DNA from: Vreelandella sp042466685
GTDB taxonomy: Bacteria; Pseudomonadota; Gammaproteobacteria; Pseudomonadales; Halomonadaceae
Reading direction: 5' to 3'
Assembly (NCBI RefSeq): GCF_042466685.1
Contig: NZ_CP170448.1
Span: 1,612,001 to 1,676,000 of the forward strand
Length of the DNA stretch: 64,000 nt
Shown: positions 1-9,900 of the stretch, one piece after another
Layout of the letters: every line of letters begins with the position of its first letter
Numbering within the stretch: position 1 is the first letter of the stretch
Notes under the pieces: model-generated
Databases searched by the model: none
What the model was told of the DNA's origin: nothing
The model's input: only the letters and a program-made list of their open reading frames with translations
Program-made: the position numbers and the translations under genes

Positions 1-259
1 GTGTGATCTACTACAAGAGCTAGTACCCCAAGAAACCTCTTACCGCGATTTGATTACCTTCGTGACCGACCGCCCCGGCCACGATGTGCGCTACGCCATA
101 GATGCCAGCAAAATCGAACGCGAGCTAGGATGGGTACCAGAAGAAACCTTTGAAACCGGTCTGCGCAAAACCGTGCAGTGGTACCTGGCCAACGAAACCT
201 GGTGGAAACGCGTACAAGACGGCAGCTACCAAGGCCAACGCCTAGGCACCAACTCATAG
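1..259 (+). CDS. rfbB: dTDP-glucose 4,6-dehydratase, C-terminal part (cut by window edge)
   Basis: The frame is open from base 2 with no start in the window, so only the last ~85 residues are seen. The residues ITFVTDRPGHDVRYAIDASK and GWVPEETFETGLRKTVQWYL match the conserved C-terminus of RfbB/RmlB, an extended SDR that converts dTDP-glucose to dTDP-4-keto-6-deoxyglucose in dTDP-L-rhamnose synthesis in the cytoplasm. The next gene is rfbD, and rfbA and rfbC follow, which confirms the pathway. The TAG stop is itself the first bases of a REP-type repeat (257 onward). Family assignment is secure; the catalytic residues lie outside the window. Confidence 0.95.
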   Translation, partial: CDLLQELVPQETSYRDLITFVTDRPGHDVRYAIDASKIERELGWVPEETFETGLRKTVQWYLANETWWKRVQDGSYQGQRLGTNS

Positions 260-320
260 CGCGTGGTAGAAGCGCACGCACCCGCGAAAGCAGCGCGGAG
301 CGGTGCTACCTGCACTAGCT
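257..320 (+). repeat. Isolated half REP/BIME element
   Basis: The stretch begins TAGCGCGTGGTA, then has CGCACCCGCG and CAGCGCGGAGCGGTGC. This is the left half of the ~165-bp palindromic unit arrayed at 30.9-33.8 kb. The right (inverted) half is absent. It sits in the rfbB-rfbD gap and overlaps the rfbB stop codon. As a GC-rich hairpin between operon genes it could affect mRNA stability or transcription, but that is inference. Confidence 0.7.
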
Positions 321-348
321 TTCTGCGTGTATGAAAAGGATTCCTCCA

Positions 349-1233
349 ATGAATATCTTCATCACCGGCGGCAACGGCCAAGTCGGCTTTGAACTCCAGC
401 GCCAATTTGCCATATTCGGTAATATCATGGCCCCTATACGCCAAGAGCTCGACCTAACCAACGCCCAAGCGGTGGATAACTATCTGGCAGAGCACAAGCC
501 AAGCCTTATCCTTAACGCCGCCGCTTACACAGCGGTCGATAAAGCCGAAAGCGAGCCAGAGCAAGCCAAGCGCCTCAATACCGAGCTGCCAGCACAGTTA
601 GCCAAGTATGCTGTCAAGCACAGCATTCCGCTGGTGCACTACTCAACCGACTACGTCTACCCAGGTGATGGTGAAATTCCCTGGCAGGAAGACAGCCACA
701 CGGCACCGTTAAGCATGTACGGTCGAACCAAGCTGGAAGGTGATCAGGCCGTTACCCAAAGCGGTTGCCAGCATCTAATTTTCCGCACCAGTTGGGTATA
801 CGCCGCCCGTGGCAATAACTTTATGAAAACAATGCTGCGCTTAGGTCGCGAGCGTGAAGCACTCAGCATCGTTAACGACCAAGTAGGTGCCCCTACACCC
901 TCACGTCTAATTGCCCAAGTAACCACACTAGCTTTTACACATTCGCTAATGCCTCACATAACATCAGGTATTTACCACGTAGCGCCGCGAGGGGAGACAA
1001 GCTGGCACGGTTTTGCTTGTGAAATTTTTCACCAAGCCCATGAACATGGGGAAGAGCTGGCGATCACACCAAATGCTACGGATGGGATACCAACCATAGA
1101 CTACCCAACGCCCGCCCAACGTCCGCTCAATTCCCGGATGGCAATCAGCAAGCTAGAAAATGCTCTGGGTATTGCCTTACCCACTTGGCAAAGCCAGCTA
1201 GCGCTAACGCTGAAAGAACATTTGAATAAGTGA
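349..1233 (+). CDS. rfbD: dTDP-4-dehydrorhamnose reductase
   Basis: RfbD/RmlD reduces dTDP-4-keto-L-rhamnose to dTDP-L-rhamnose with NAD(P)H. The N-terminus has the Rossmann motif ITGGNGQVGFEL, followed by LNAAAYTAVDKAESEPEQA, the SDR active-site segment STDYVYPGDG...YGRTKLEG (Tyr/Lys of YxxxK), and FRTSWVYAARGNNFMKTML. At about 295 residues it has the usual length. An ATG also occurs in frame at 331, but 349 is preferred because AAAAGGA at 334-340 is a well-spaced ribosome binding site and MNIFITGG is the family's normal start. It lies downstream of rfbB in the same direction. Confidence 0.95.
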   Translation: MNIFITGGNGQVGFELQRQFAIFGNIMAPIRQELDLTNAQAVDNYLAEHKPSLILNAAAYTAVDKAESEPEQAKRLNTELPAQLAKYAVKHSIPLVHYSTDYVYPGDGEIPWQEDSHTAPLSMYGRTKLEGDQAVTQSGCQHLIFRTSWVYAARGNNFMKTMLRLGREREALSIVNDQVGAPTPSRLIAQVTTLAFTHSLMPHITSGIYHVAPRGETSWHGFACEIFHQAHEHGEELAITPNATDGIPTIDYPTPAQRPLNSRMAISKLENALGIALPTWQSQLALTLKEHLNK

Positions 1234-1303
1234 AGAGTACAGGTGATGAGTTATTGCCTTTCTCCTCACTTTTTAACGAAATACCGCAAGGAGCTACACT
1301 AAA

Positions 1304-2638
1304 ATGTCGTTGGTAATATACCTAGGGCTGAATGCCTTTACGCACCAGCCTAACTCACTGTTGCCACCGGGTCAGTCGCCGCTGCAGCTGCAGGCACTTC
1401 AGGAAACGGGGCAGAAAGGCACTGTATTACTGGATGAACTGACAGAGTCAGCAGCCCAACTCATTAGCCAATGGTTGGCAGGCAATAAGGAAAAGCGCAT
1501 TCAACTGCTATGGCCACAGCCGGTGCCTTATATTGCCGCGCTAACCGCTCAAGGCAGCGCACCCAGCGATCTCCAGCAGAGTTGGAAAGCCCAGGCTCAA
1601 CGACTAGTAGCACTGTTTCGTAAACATCGTAGGCAACTGAATCTTTACGGCTATGTGCCAGGAAAACAGCTGAGCCAAGCAGATGAAGCGCTTACCCAGT
1701 TGCCACTGCTAGATATTTCGCCCTTGCACCGTTTAGCGGCTGCTTATTTGCTGAATGAAGATTCCGAATTACAGTTGGCGCACGCATATCTGGCCGCCAG
1801 CAGTCTAGAAACTAGCGAATGGCAGCAAGATGCCGCTCAAGTCATTACTGACGCACTGGAACATCAAAAAGCGTTACAAAACGCCGAATTGGAAAATCAG
1901 AAGTATCTAGACCAAGCCCAACGAGCGCTTGAACAACAGCAGCATGAGCTTAATGAAAGCCAAAAATCGGCTGAGAAAGCTAAGCAAACAGCACAAGCAC
2001 TCAACGAGGCTAAAGAAGAAAATAGCCAAATGAGCCATGAGATGCATAAAGCTCAAGAGGCGCTGGAAAAAGCGCTAGACGAGAAAAAGCAGCAGACTCA
2101 GCGGATTAAGCAAGTAGAAGATGAAAATGATCTGGTAATTAAAGAACTTCATCGTGTACAAGAAGCTGTAGAGGAATTATTAATCAGCAAACAACGGGCA
2201 TATATATTGCAGAAAGAGCTAGAAGAGCTGCAAACACTAGTGCGCTGGTTACGAACACACGCCTACCGCCATGCTACTGCAGCGTATCGCAATATCCGGG
2301 CCTACAAAAAATCATTGCCCAAACAAGTAGCTCAAGTTGAAAACAGCACCTACTTTAATGCTCAATGGTATTGTGAACAGTATCCAGACGTTGCTAAATC
2401 GGGCATGAATCCAGCTGAACACTACGTAAAATTTGGTGCGTTGGAAGGCCGAAACCCCAGCGCCGATTTTGTGACCGAATATTACCTAACACAGCATCAA
2501 GACGTTGCCGCTTCAGGCCTACACCCACTGCTGCATTACGTGAAATATGGCATGTCAGAACAGCGTGAAACGCAGCCACAACACCAGCTTCCTGCTCCTC
2601 AACAAAATACCCACATAACTAAGGAGCGTGCCGAATGA
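1304..2638 (+). CDS. Coiled-coil protein with C-terminal 'FDxxWYxxxYPDV' repeats, unknown function
   Basis: The 444 residues have no enzymatic motif I recognise. An N-terminal domain of about 180 residues precedes a long Gln/Glu/Lys-rich heptad region (about 185-310) that should form a coiled coil. The C-terminus carries two copies of a ~40-residue motif: YFNAQWYCEQYPDVAKSG then HYVKFGALEGRNP, and a second, more diverged copy. The same motif occurs twice in the glycosyltransferase at 13943, so it belongs to this locus's polysaccharide machinery; it may be a carbohydrate or protein docking repeat (inference). AAGGAG lies upstream of the ATG. The stop overlaps the next gene's start (ATGA), showing translational coupling. 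A scaffold or chain-length role is possible but unproven. Confidence 0.8.
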   Translation: MSLVIYLGLNAFTHQPNSLLPPGQSPLQLQALQETGQKGTVLLDELTESAAQLISQWLAGNKEKRIQLLWPQPVPYIAALTAQGSAPSDLQQSWKAQAQRLVALFRKHRRQLNLYGYVPGKQLSQADEALTQLPLLDISPLHRLAAAYLLNEDSELQLAHAYLAASSLETSEWQQDAAQVITDALEHQKALQNAELENQKYLDQAQRALEQQQHELNESQKSAEKAKQTAQALNEAKEENSQMSHEMHKAQEALEKALDEKKQQTQRIKQVEDENDLVIKELHRVQEAVEELLISKQRAYILQKELEELQTLVRWLRTHAYRHATAAYRNIRAYKKSLPKQVAQVENSTYFNAQWYCEQYPDVAKSGMNPAEHYVKFGALEGRNPSADFVTEYYLTQHQDVAASGLHPLLHYVKYGMSEQRETQPQHQLPAPQQNTHITKERAE

Positions 2639-3534
2639 GCGAACACCCCGCACCCCTGTTGCTTCACATAGGCCCGCTACGCAAAGAGAGCAAAAAAGTT
2701 CTTCAGCAGTCGAAAACGCCCGCACTTGTAGTTTGTCCGCCGCATAGCACAGCTGAGTACATTCCACTGAAAAACAGTGCACGCTTTGCTACTGCATGGG
2801 TAACGCCCCTAGGTAATGAACAATCTTGCTACCGCTACAGCCTTGAAGATTTCAACAGCCTAGCAGAAGCCAAAAGTCTAAAAGAGCTCTACCCGGGCGT
2901 AACGTTACAGCAGTGCCGCACAGTTGAAACCCATGCAGTGGGCGATTTATTAAAAGAGCAGGGCTTGGAAGATAGTAGCGTAACCGGGCTGATTATTGAG
3001 CAAGCCGACCAGGCTATGCCTCTACTTAAGAAATTGAAAGAACAAGGCTTGCTGGCAACACTAAGCCACCTCTGGGTGCGTACCAGTTCGATATGCCTTT
3101 ACGTAGACATGCCCGTACAGAGTGAATTGGTCAAATGGTGCGAAGAGGAAGGCTTTGAGCCAGTAAAAGAAGATGCCGAAGACCCAGAATTTAGCTTGCA
3201 AGCCTTTAAGCGCAATCGCCTACACGGTGTGTTAAAAAAGACTCAGCAGCAAAGTAACGAACATAAGAAAAAGTTCGAGGCCATGAGCCAGGAACGCGAT
3301 GCGCTGAGCAAAACGTTGGAGGCTAGCAAAAAAGAGGTTGCCCGAGCAAAGGAGGAAAGAGAAACCCTGAGTAAAGAAATTCAGGTGCTAAGACAGAAAA
3401 ACCAGCAGTTAACCAACGAAAGCAGTGAAACGCAGCAAAAACAGCGACAGTTAGAAATAGAGTTGGAAAGGGCGGAGGCCCAGTTAGAATTAATCAAAGA
3501 GCTACTGCTGAAAGATAAATTGCTGAGTAGCTAA
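2635..3534 (+). CDS. Coiled-coil protein, unknown function, coupled to the preceding gene
   Basis: The 299-residue protein begins inside the stop of the previous gene (ATGA overlap). Residues 1-195 form an unrecognised globular part with some alternation of acidic helices. Residues about 195-299 are a continuous heptad-type coiled coil rich in Gln, Lys and Glu, ending in a leucine-rich tail. There is no signal peptide or membrane segment. Two successive coiled-coil proteins placed between rfbD and rfbA suggest that they act as a pair, perhaps as a complex or scaffold for the glycosyltransferases. This is inference from position only. Confidence 0.8.
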   Translation: MSEHPAPLLLHIGPLRKESKKVLQQSKTPALVVCPPHSTAEYIPLKNSARFATAWVTPLGNEQSCYRYSLEDFNSLAEAKSLKELYPGVTLQQCRTVETHAVGDLLKEQGLEDSSVTGLIIEQADQAMPLLKKLKEQGLLATLSHLWVRTSSICLYVDMPVQSELVKWCEEEGFEPVKEDAEDPEFSLQAFKRNRLHGVLKKTQQQSNEHKKKFEAMSQERDALSKTLEASKKEVARAKEERETLSKEIQVLRQKNQQLTNESSETQQKQRQLEIELERAEAQLELIKELLLKDKLLSS

Positions 3535-3576
3535 GCAATCGACTAATGGCCCATTGATTTTTAAGAAGGAGAAGTT

Positions 3577-4461
3577 ATGTCACGTAAAGGAATTATATTA
3601 GCAGGTGGTTCTGGAACTCGTTTGCATCCGATTACTCGTGGAGTCTCTAAGCAGCTACTGCCTATTTACGATAAACCGATGATTTATTACCCTGTTTCGG
3701 TTCTTATGCTGGCGGGTATTCGTGAAATTCTAATTATTTCTACCCCAGAGGATTTACCCCAATATCAAAATTTGCTGGGTGACGGCACGGATTTCGGTGT
3801 GCACTTTGAATATGCTATACAGCCGAGCCCAGACGGCCTTGCTCAGGCATTTATCATTGGCGAAGAATTTATTGGTCAAGATTCAGTATGCTTAGTGCTG
3901 GGCGACAATATCTTCCACGGACAGCACTTTTCGGAACAGCTTAAGCGTGCCGACCAGCAGACTAGCGGAGCCACTGTGTTTGGTTACCTAGTAAAAGACC
4001 CGGAGCGATTTGGCGTGGTAGAATTCGATGAAAAGGGTACAGCGCTTTCCATCGAAGAGAAGCCTAAACAGCCTAAATCTAGCCATGCGGTAACGGGCCT
4101 CTATTTCTACGATAACGATGTGGTGGAAATTGCCAAAAATGTCAAACCATCTGAGCGTGGCGAGCTGGAAATTACCAGCATCAATAATGCATATTTGGAA
4201 CGCGGTGACCTGCGCGTAGAACGCTTAGGTCGTGGCTTTGCTTGGCTAGATACAGGCACACACGACAGTTTGCTAGAGGCTAGCCAATATGTACAAACTA
4301 TTGAACATCGCCAAGGGCTGAAAATAGCCTGCCTTGAAGAAATTGCCTGGCAGCATGGCTGGATCAGTGATGCACATCTCACCAAACTAGCCAAGCCTCT
4401 CTCGAAGACCCAGTACGGCCAATACCTTCAACGCCTTTTAAAAGTGAAAGGTAAAATGTGA
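3577..4461 (+). CDS. rfbA: Glucose-1-phosphate thymidylyltransferase
   Basis: RfbA/RmlA joins glucose-1-phosphate and dTTP to give dTDP-glucose, the first step of dTDP-rhamnose synthesis. The start shows the nucleotidyltransferase signature GIILAGGSGTRLHPITRGVS followed by KQLLPIYDKPMIYYP. VLGDNIFHG (metal-binding Asp) and the C-terminal EEIAWQHGWIS are also typical. The 294-residue length is normal. AAGGAG lies 8 bases before the ATG. Its substrate can come from Pgm at 26.9 kb. It is followed by rfbC. Confidence 0.97.
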   Translation: MSRKGIILAGGSGTRLHPITRGVSKQLLPIYDKPMIYYPVSVLMLAGIREILIISTPEDLPQYQNLLGDGTDFGVHFEYAIQPSPDGLAQAFIIGEEFIGQDSVCLVLGDNIFHGQHFSEQLKRADQQTSGATVFGYLVKDPERFGVVEFDEKGTALSIEEKPKQPKSSHAVTGLYFYDNDVVEIAKNVKPSERGELEITSINNAYLERGDLRVERLGRGFAWLDTGTHDSLLEASQYVQTIEHRQGLKIACLEEIAWQHGWISDAHLTKLAKPLSKTQYGQYLQRLLKVKGKM

Positions 4462-4521
4462 GGTAGAGAGAGCCTATACCTGGCTTCTAACACTTCACTT
4501 TTCACTCTTTACGAGCTATCT

Positions 4522-5073
4522 ATGCAATACGAAAAACTTGCTATACCCGAAGTAGTACTTCTCACTCCTCAAGTATTTGGCGATGAGCGCGGTTTCTTTA
4601 TGGAAACCTTCCGCCAGAGTGAGTTTGAGGAACATTGTGGTAATTACCAATTCGTTCAGGATAACCACAGCAAATCCAAGCAGGGCATTCTGCGCGGCCT
4701 GCACTACCAGCATGCCAAGCCCCAGGGCAAGCTGGTGCGCGTTACCCAAGGCGAAGTGTTCGATGTAGCGGTAGATCTACGAGAAAGCAGCCCAACCTTC
4801 GGCCAATGGGCAGGCGTACGTCTCAGCGCTGATAACAAGCAGCTACTTTGGGTACCGCCTGGATTCGCCCATGGGTTTTACGTCATCAGTGAAGAAGCGG
4901 AATTTCAGTATAAATGCACGGACTATTACAACCCAGGCGACGAGTATTCGCTGCTATGGAACGATGCAACACTTAATATAGAGTGGCCGTTGGTGAATGG
5001 AGAAGCACCCCAGCTGTCTGGAAAGGATGAGAAAGGGCAGGCGCAGGAATGGAACAATTGTCTAAAATTTTAA
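4522..5073 (+). CDS. rfbC: dTDP-4-dehydrorhamnose 3,5-epimerase
   Basis: RfbC/RmlC is a cupin epimerase acting between RfbB and RfbD. The 183 residues contain ERGFFMETFRQSEFEE, the active-site segment RGLHYQHAKPQGKLVRV (catalytic His), FDVAVDLRESSPTFGQW and WVPPGFAHGFYV, all diagnostic. The ribosome binding site is weak. It is the last gene of the rhamnose operon; a hairpin follows at 5098. Confidence 0.97.
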   Translation: MQYEKLAIPEVVLLTPQVFGDERGFFMETFRQSEFEEHCGNYQFVQDNHSKSKQGILRGLHYQHAKPQGKLVRVTQGEVFDVAVDLRESSPTFGQWAGVRLSADNKQLLWVPPGFAHGFYVISEEAEFQYKCTDYYNPGDEYSLLWNDATLNIEWPLVNGEAPQLSGKDEKGQAQEWNNCLKF

Positions 5074-5097
5074 AACTGAAACCAAGATGAGCTTCTT

Positions 5098-5134
5098 TAA
5101 AGCACCTTGTAACTGAGAGTTATAAGGCGCTTTA
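5098..5134. terminator. Hairpin after rfbC, probably bidirectional terminator
   Basis: TAAAGCACCTTGTAAC and GTTATAAGGCGCTTTA form a ~16-bp stem (two G-U type mismatches) around a 5-base loop. There is no strong T-run just after it on the plus strand. On the minus strand the stem follows the stop of the gene remnant at 5159-5528, so it can serve both converging units. Confidence 0.6.
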
Positions 5135-5158
5135 ACAGAAAGATAAAATGAAAAAATT

Positions 5159-5528
5159 TTAGCAATCGTTTTTATTAAAAGAGTGAACAAGATCAGGGCG
5201 TACTATCTTATTAAATTTTTCACTGAAAAATTCGTAATCTATGTCCTTCAAGATAGGTTTTAGTTTTTTAAAAAGATAAGCTGTATCTTTTGTAAGCCTG
5301 GTATAGCGAATCAAAGTCACTGGTATGTCAGCATGCCTTGCTTCTTGTTGATAATGCTTTGTATGGTGGTTAATTTTTTAGCGTGTTGCGCCTTGCAATG
5401 TCAAATTTTTTTTCACAATGCAGCTTGTGGCTAACCTGAACGCAAATATTAGTGAAATGGCTCAGTTTTAATGAAATTGTTTCGCTCTGATACACAGGGT
5501 CATTGATAGCTAACGAAGTACTAATCAT
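5159..5528 (-). pseudogene. Frameshifted gene remnant, possibly sulfotransferase-like C-terminal half
   Basis: On the minus strand a frame opens at ATG 5528-5526 and reads MISTSLAINDPVYQ... to FDIARRNTLKN-stop. One base over, the frame reads INHHTKHYQQEARHADIPV, then TLIRYTRLTKDTAYLFKKL, and ends EKFNKIVRPDLVHSF plus a short tail at stop 5161-5159. The two parts join in frame if one T is removed from the run of six T at 5374-5379, giving ...RRNTLKINHHTKHYQ.... The Arg-Arg-Asn...Leu-Lys and I-R-Y segments resemble the distal half of PAPS-dependent sulfotransferases, but no P-loop-like N-terminus is present, so the gene is probably also truncated at its 5' end. The frame is clearly protein-like; the family is a guess. 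Confidence 0.5.
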
Positions 5529-5587
5529 TGGCACATGCAGTTACCTAGCCTTTGATCAAAAAATCTAATAAGACTAACCCATTAAAG

Positions 5588-6982
5588 ATGAAGAGTACCA
5601 TGCTATTACCATTGATGCCCCAAGACATACCTGAGAGTGAAAAATTACAGTTAGCGAAAACACTATGGGTAGAAGGCGATTGGGAGGCACTAATCGCACT
5701 TACAAATGATATTGACGATGAAGTCGATAACACCCAGCTTAGAACATACCTAGCAGCTGCCTATGCTCAACTTGGCGACTGCGCAAATGCCATAGCAACT
5801 TGGAAACTGATTGAGCAGGGTGAGGATAAAGCCCAAAATGAACGGTTATGGCGCTATCGGGTATTACTTTCAGGTGTTCATAATAGCCTAGCTCGAGCTA
5901 GAGCCGTGAATGGAGAGTTACAAAAGGGCCAAGAGCATTGGTATAATTCGCTAGGCCTAATTATTTATGGTCCTCAGCAGCGTTTAGCGACACAGGTGCG
6001 CGCCAAACAGCAACTCAAGCAACTAGGTTTACCTCAAAGCTGGGCGGTGAAGTCGTTTGAAAAGAGCGATGTACAGCATAACGTGCCCTACGGACTTTTA
6101 GCTGAGCTTCATGAGCAGTGTCCAAACGATCCAGCTATCTTAATCGGCTTGGCAGAAAGTGTGCAGCGCCAAGGTTTGTTTGATGAAGCCATCCGGCACT
6201 GGCAAACTCTTGCCTCCATTCTTCAAGAAAACATGCCTCAAACCTATTACGATAGATTAGATGAGGCTTATCAAAATCAAAAAAGCTTTCCACAAGGTAC
6301 GGATGAAGAAGAACGCTTAATAGGCGATGGCGATAAACATGAGTTCCTTAAAAAACTGCATCAAAAATTCAAGCCCAATTTGTATCTAGAAATCGGTGTG
6401 CAAACAGGAAAAAGCTTGTTACTAGCGGAATGTGAAGCAATTGGTGTAGACCCTATGCCTAGGCCCAACATTAAGCTGCAAAAAAACCATACGATACTAC
6501 GCATGACTAGCGATGAGTTCTTTAAAAATCATGCTCATCAATACTTAATGCATTCACCAGATTTGGCATTTATCGATGGCATGCATTTGTTTGAGTACGC
6601 GCTGAGGGATTTTATTAATTTAGAACGTTTTTCAAGTTCAAATACAGTAGTTGTAATTGATGACATTTTTCCTGGTCATCCAGCACAGGCGGAGCGTGAG
6701 CGACGCACCCGGGCTTGGACAGGTGATATTTGGAAACTCATTGAAATATTCGAAAAGTATAGGCCTGATCTAAATATTGCTAAAATTAATATATATCCTA
6801 CTGGTTTGTTAGTGATATCAAACCTAGATTCAAGTAATAAAGAGTTAGAATATAATTACACGGACTTAGTTAAATTGTGGGCTGAGAAAGAGTTAGATCC
6901 TAAGTGGGTGATGCGCTCTAATACTATAGTTGCTGAAGAATTTTTAAATGGACATTGTGTTTTTAATCATAGGGGTTGGTGA
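5588..6982 (+). CDS. TPR-containing class I SAM-dependent methyltransferase
   Basis: The first ~230 residues are helical repeats of TPR type (for example AAAYAQLGDCANAIATWKLI and GLFDEAIRHWQTLA). Residues about 255-465 form a Rossmann methyltransferase: LYLEIGVQTGKSLLLAE is motif I, followed by AIGVDPMP, DLAFIDGMHLFEYALRDFIN and VVVIDDIFPGHP, as in the Methyltransf_24 family. It probably methylates a sugar or glycan (inference from the neighbours). Two ATGs (5588 and 5600) are possible starts; neither has a strong ribosome binding site. The gene is AT-rich compared with the rfb operon and is followed 5 bases later by a giant glycosyltransferase that also begins with a TPR. Confidence 0.85.
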   Translation: MKSTMLLPLMPQDIPESEKLQLAKTLWVEGDWEALIALTNDIDDEVDNTQLRTYLAAAYAQLGDCANAIATWKLIEQGEDKAQNERLWRYRVLLSGVHNSLARARAVNGELQKGQEHWYNSLGLIIYGPQQRLATQVRAKQQLKQLGLPQSWAVKSFEKSDVQHNVPYGLLAELHEQCPNDPAILIGLAESVQRQGLFDEAIRHWQTLASILQENMPQTYYDRLDEAYQNQKSFPQGTDEEERLIGDGDKHEFLKKLHQKFKPNLYLEIGVQTGKSLLLAECEAIGVDPMPRPNIKLQKNHTILRMTSDEFFKNHAHQYLMHSPDLAFIDGMHLFEYALRDFINLERFSSSNTVVVIDDIFPGHPAQAERERRTRAWTGDIWKLIEIFEKYRPDLNIAKINIYPTGLLVISNLDSSNKELEYNYTDLVKLWAEKELDPKWVMRSNTIVAEEFLNGHCVFNHRGW

Positions 6983-6987
6983 GCTAA

Positions 6988-9900
6988 ATGAGTCTAAGTG
7001 AAAATCTGCATACTAGAGATCAGCAGTTGGTTGCTACAGCTAATAGACTGTTGCGTGAAAAAAAGTATGACGAAGCAGTTGTTTTATATCGGCAAGCTAT
7101 AAAGCAGTATCCAGCTTTGGAAAGTTATTTAAATTTTAATATTGTAATGGCGCAGAATAAAAAAAGAAGTGTTGGAAGCTATGATTTTAAAGAACATAGT
7201 GAAAACAATGTCAATAAATCAACATTGAAATGCAAGTATAATGTTAAGGTAGAAAGAAAAAATGAAAGTGTTATTTCAGGTTGGGCTGTAAATGAAGGTA
7301 ACAAAAAGGACGTATTTGATATTAAGGTTGAGGTCAATGGTTTTAATTACTGCATAGTTAAAAATGATATAAAACGCCAAGATTTAAAAAAACATAACAA
7401 AAGTGAAGGTTTAGGCGGGTTTTCAATAAAATTTCCCAGAGGAATTTTCGATAAAGATTCTAATCATGTAGTTTTGACATTGCCTTCTGAAAGAAAAATT
7501 GAGTGTATTATTAATGGAAGTGAAAAAAAGGTAATTAATTTCGGTGACTACAATAACGCTGCATCTCCTATAAGTATTGTTGTTCCTGTCTATAATGCTT
7601 TGGAAGATTTGAAAGTTTGTGTGGATAGACTTCGTTTGTATACAGATAAAAATGTCTGTGTCTATTTGATTAATGATGCTAGTCCAGATAAAAATATAAA
7701 TATTTTTCTAGAGACTTTAAAGTTCGATAATCAGTTTGTTGTAGTTAATAATAATAAAAATATGGGGTTCACAAGGACTGTCAATAAAGGGCTTGAACTT
7801 TGCAAAAACGATGATGTAGTGATACTTAACTCTGATGCTAGGGTTACGCCCTTTTGGTTAGAAAGCATCCTTTTCGCCGCTAACACGGATAGTAATATAG
7901 CAACAGTCACTCCTATGTCTGATAGGGCTGGTGCTTTTTCTGCCCCTAATATTGGAAATGACAATAAGCTGCCATTAGGGGTCTCTGAAATTGAGTATTC
8001 CAAAGCTTTTAGACGCCGATCTATTGGGCTATATCCAACAGTACCTACAGGGAATGGGTTCTGTATGTTCATTCGGCGTTCTTGTATCAATGATGTAGGA
8101 ATTCTCGATGAAAAGGCTTTTCCAAGAGGTTATGGAGAAGAGAATGATTTTTGTATGCGAGCTAGAAATAAAGGGTGGCGTAATATTATAGATGATAGAA
8201 CATATGTGTTTCATGATAGATCTAAAAGCTTTGGTGAATCAAAAAATGATTTGATGATAGCTGGAAGAAAAATAATTGATAAGCGTTATCCAGATTATAA
8301 AAAAGCGATATCCGTATTCACACAGGATCTAAAAATTAAGCTTGCACGTTTTCAAGCCAAGAAAGCAATTTATGATTGTCAGCACGAGGTAGTAAAAGAT
8401 AGGTGCCTATTTGTAGTTTCAACTAAAACTGGAGGTACTCCTCAGACAAATAGAGATTTAATGCTGGCTTTAAGTGATTCAATAGAGCCATGGTTATTAC
8501 ATTGTGATAGTAAAATTTTAACGCTTTATAAAGCTGGTAAAGTTGATGACGAGGTTGTTTTGCGTCATGAGCTGTCAGAACCTGTTGACCCTCTAACGCA
8601 TACTTCTCATGAGTATGATAGAGTGGTTTACAATTGGCTATTTGAATTCGGATTTTCAATAGTGCATATCAGACATCTAGTATGGCATTCATTGGGTTTG
8701 ACCAAAATAGCTAAGTTAGCAGGAGCTAAGGTAGTAAAGTCTTTTCATGACTACTATGCGCTGTGTCCAACAGTAAAGCTGTTAGATAACGATTTGTTTT
8801 TCTGTGAGGGCGATTGCTCTAAGTCTCAAGCAAAGCAAGATTGTACTTTCCCTTTGTGGGAAAGCGATGCCCTTCCTCCCTTAAAAGGTGCGTGGATACA
8901 CAACTGGCGTGAAAATTTTTCGAAAGCATTACAATATGTAGATGCATTTGTTACAACATCCGAACATGCTAAAAATATATTTTTAGATAACTTTAAATGT
9001 ATTGATTCTGATAGATTCAAGGTTATCAAACATGGAAGAGATTTTGAAAAGTTTATTAACCCTAAGCAAGAAATTATAGCTAAAAATAGATACAAAATTC
9101 TAATTCCAGGTAATATAGATGAAGCTAAAGGGCTTAACGTTATTCTGTCTCTTTTAGAGAGAGATAAAGATGAGCTTTTGGAATTCCATATTTTAGGCAA
9201 TGCGCGCCAAACTTTATTGCAAAATGCAAGCGAACGACTAGTGTTTCACGGAAAGTATGAGAGAGATCAATTTGCAGAGCATGTTGCTAAGATAAAACCT
9301 GATGTAGGCGCAGTTTTTTCGATTTGGGACGAAACATGGTGTCATACATTAACTGAGTTGTTTTCAGTGGGCCTACCTGTTTTTGTCTTAGGTTATCCAA
9401 CCGTTGGTGACAGAGTAAAGGAGTACAACGCTGGGTGGGTTTTAAAAAATAAGCAAATTGAATTAGTGTATGAAGAAATTATAATTTCTTTAAATACAGA
9501 TTTGAATAGCAAGCTGTCAGGTGTCAAAGACTGGCAAGAAAAAGAGGGAAAGTTTAGAGATATAAGATGGATGGCAGCTCAGTATCACGCTCTTTATCAG
9601 ACATTGTCTAATGGCATAAATTTAAGCCAGACTATTTTGACTGATCGGATAGTTGGTGTGGTTTGTCCAAGTGATAGAAAACAGGTGCGCGGTAATGGTT
9701 CGACTTATGTGAGAGTATGGGAGAGAACGGTAAATGAGTTGGGTAATGATTTAACATATTGCCGGATGTCTTCTGACCAGCTAATAGCAGGCTTGGAAGT
9801 CGGAGAGATTAAGAATCTAATTATACAAAGAAATGCTTTAACGCCTGCAGGCGTAGATGCCTTAATTAATTCTTCGAAGAATGGTAATGTAAAATATTTA

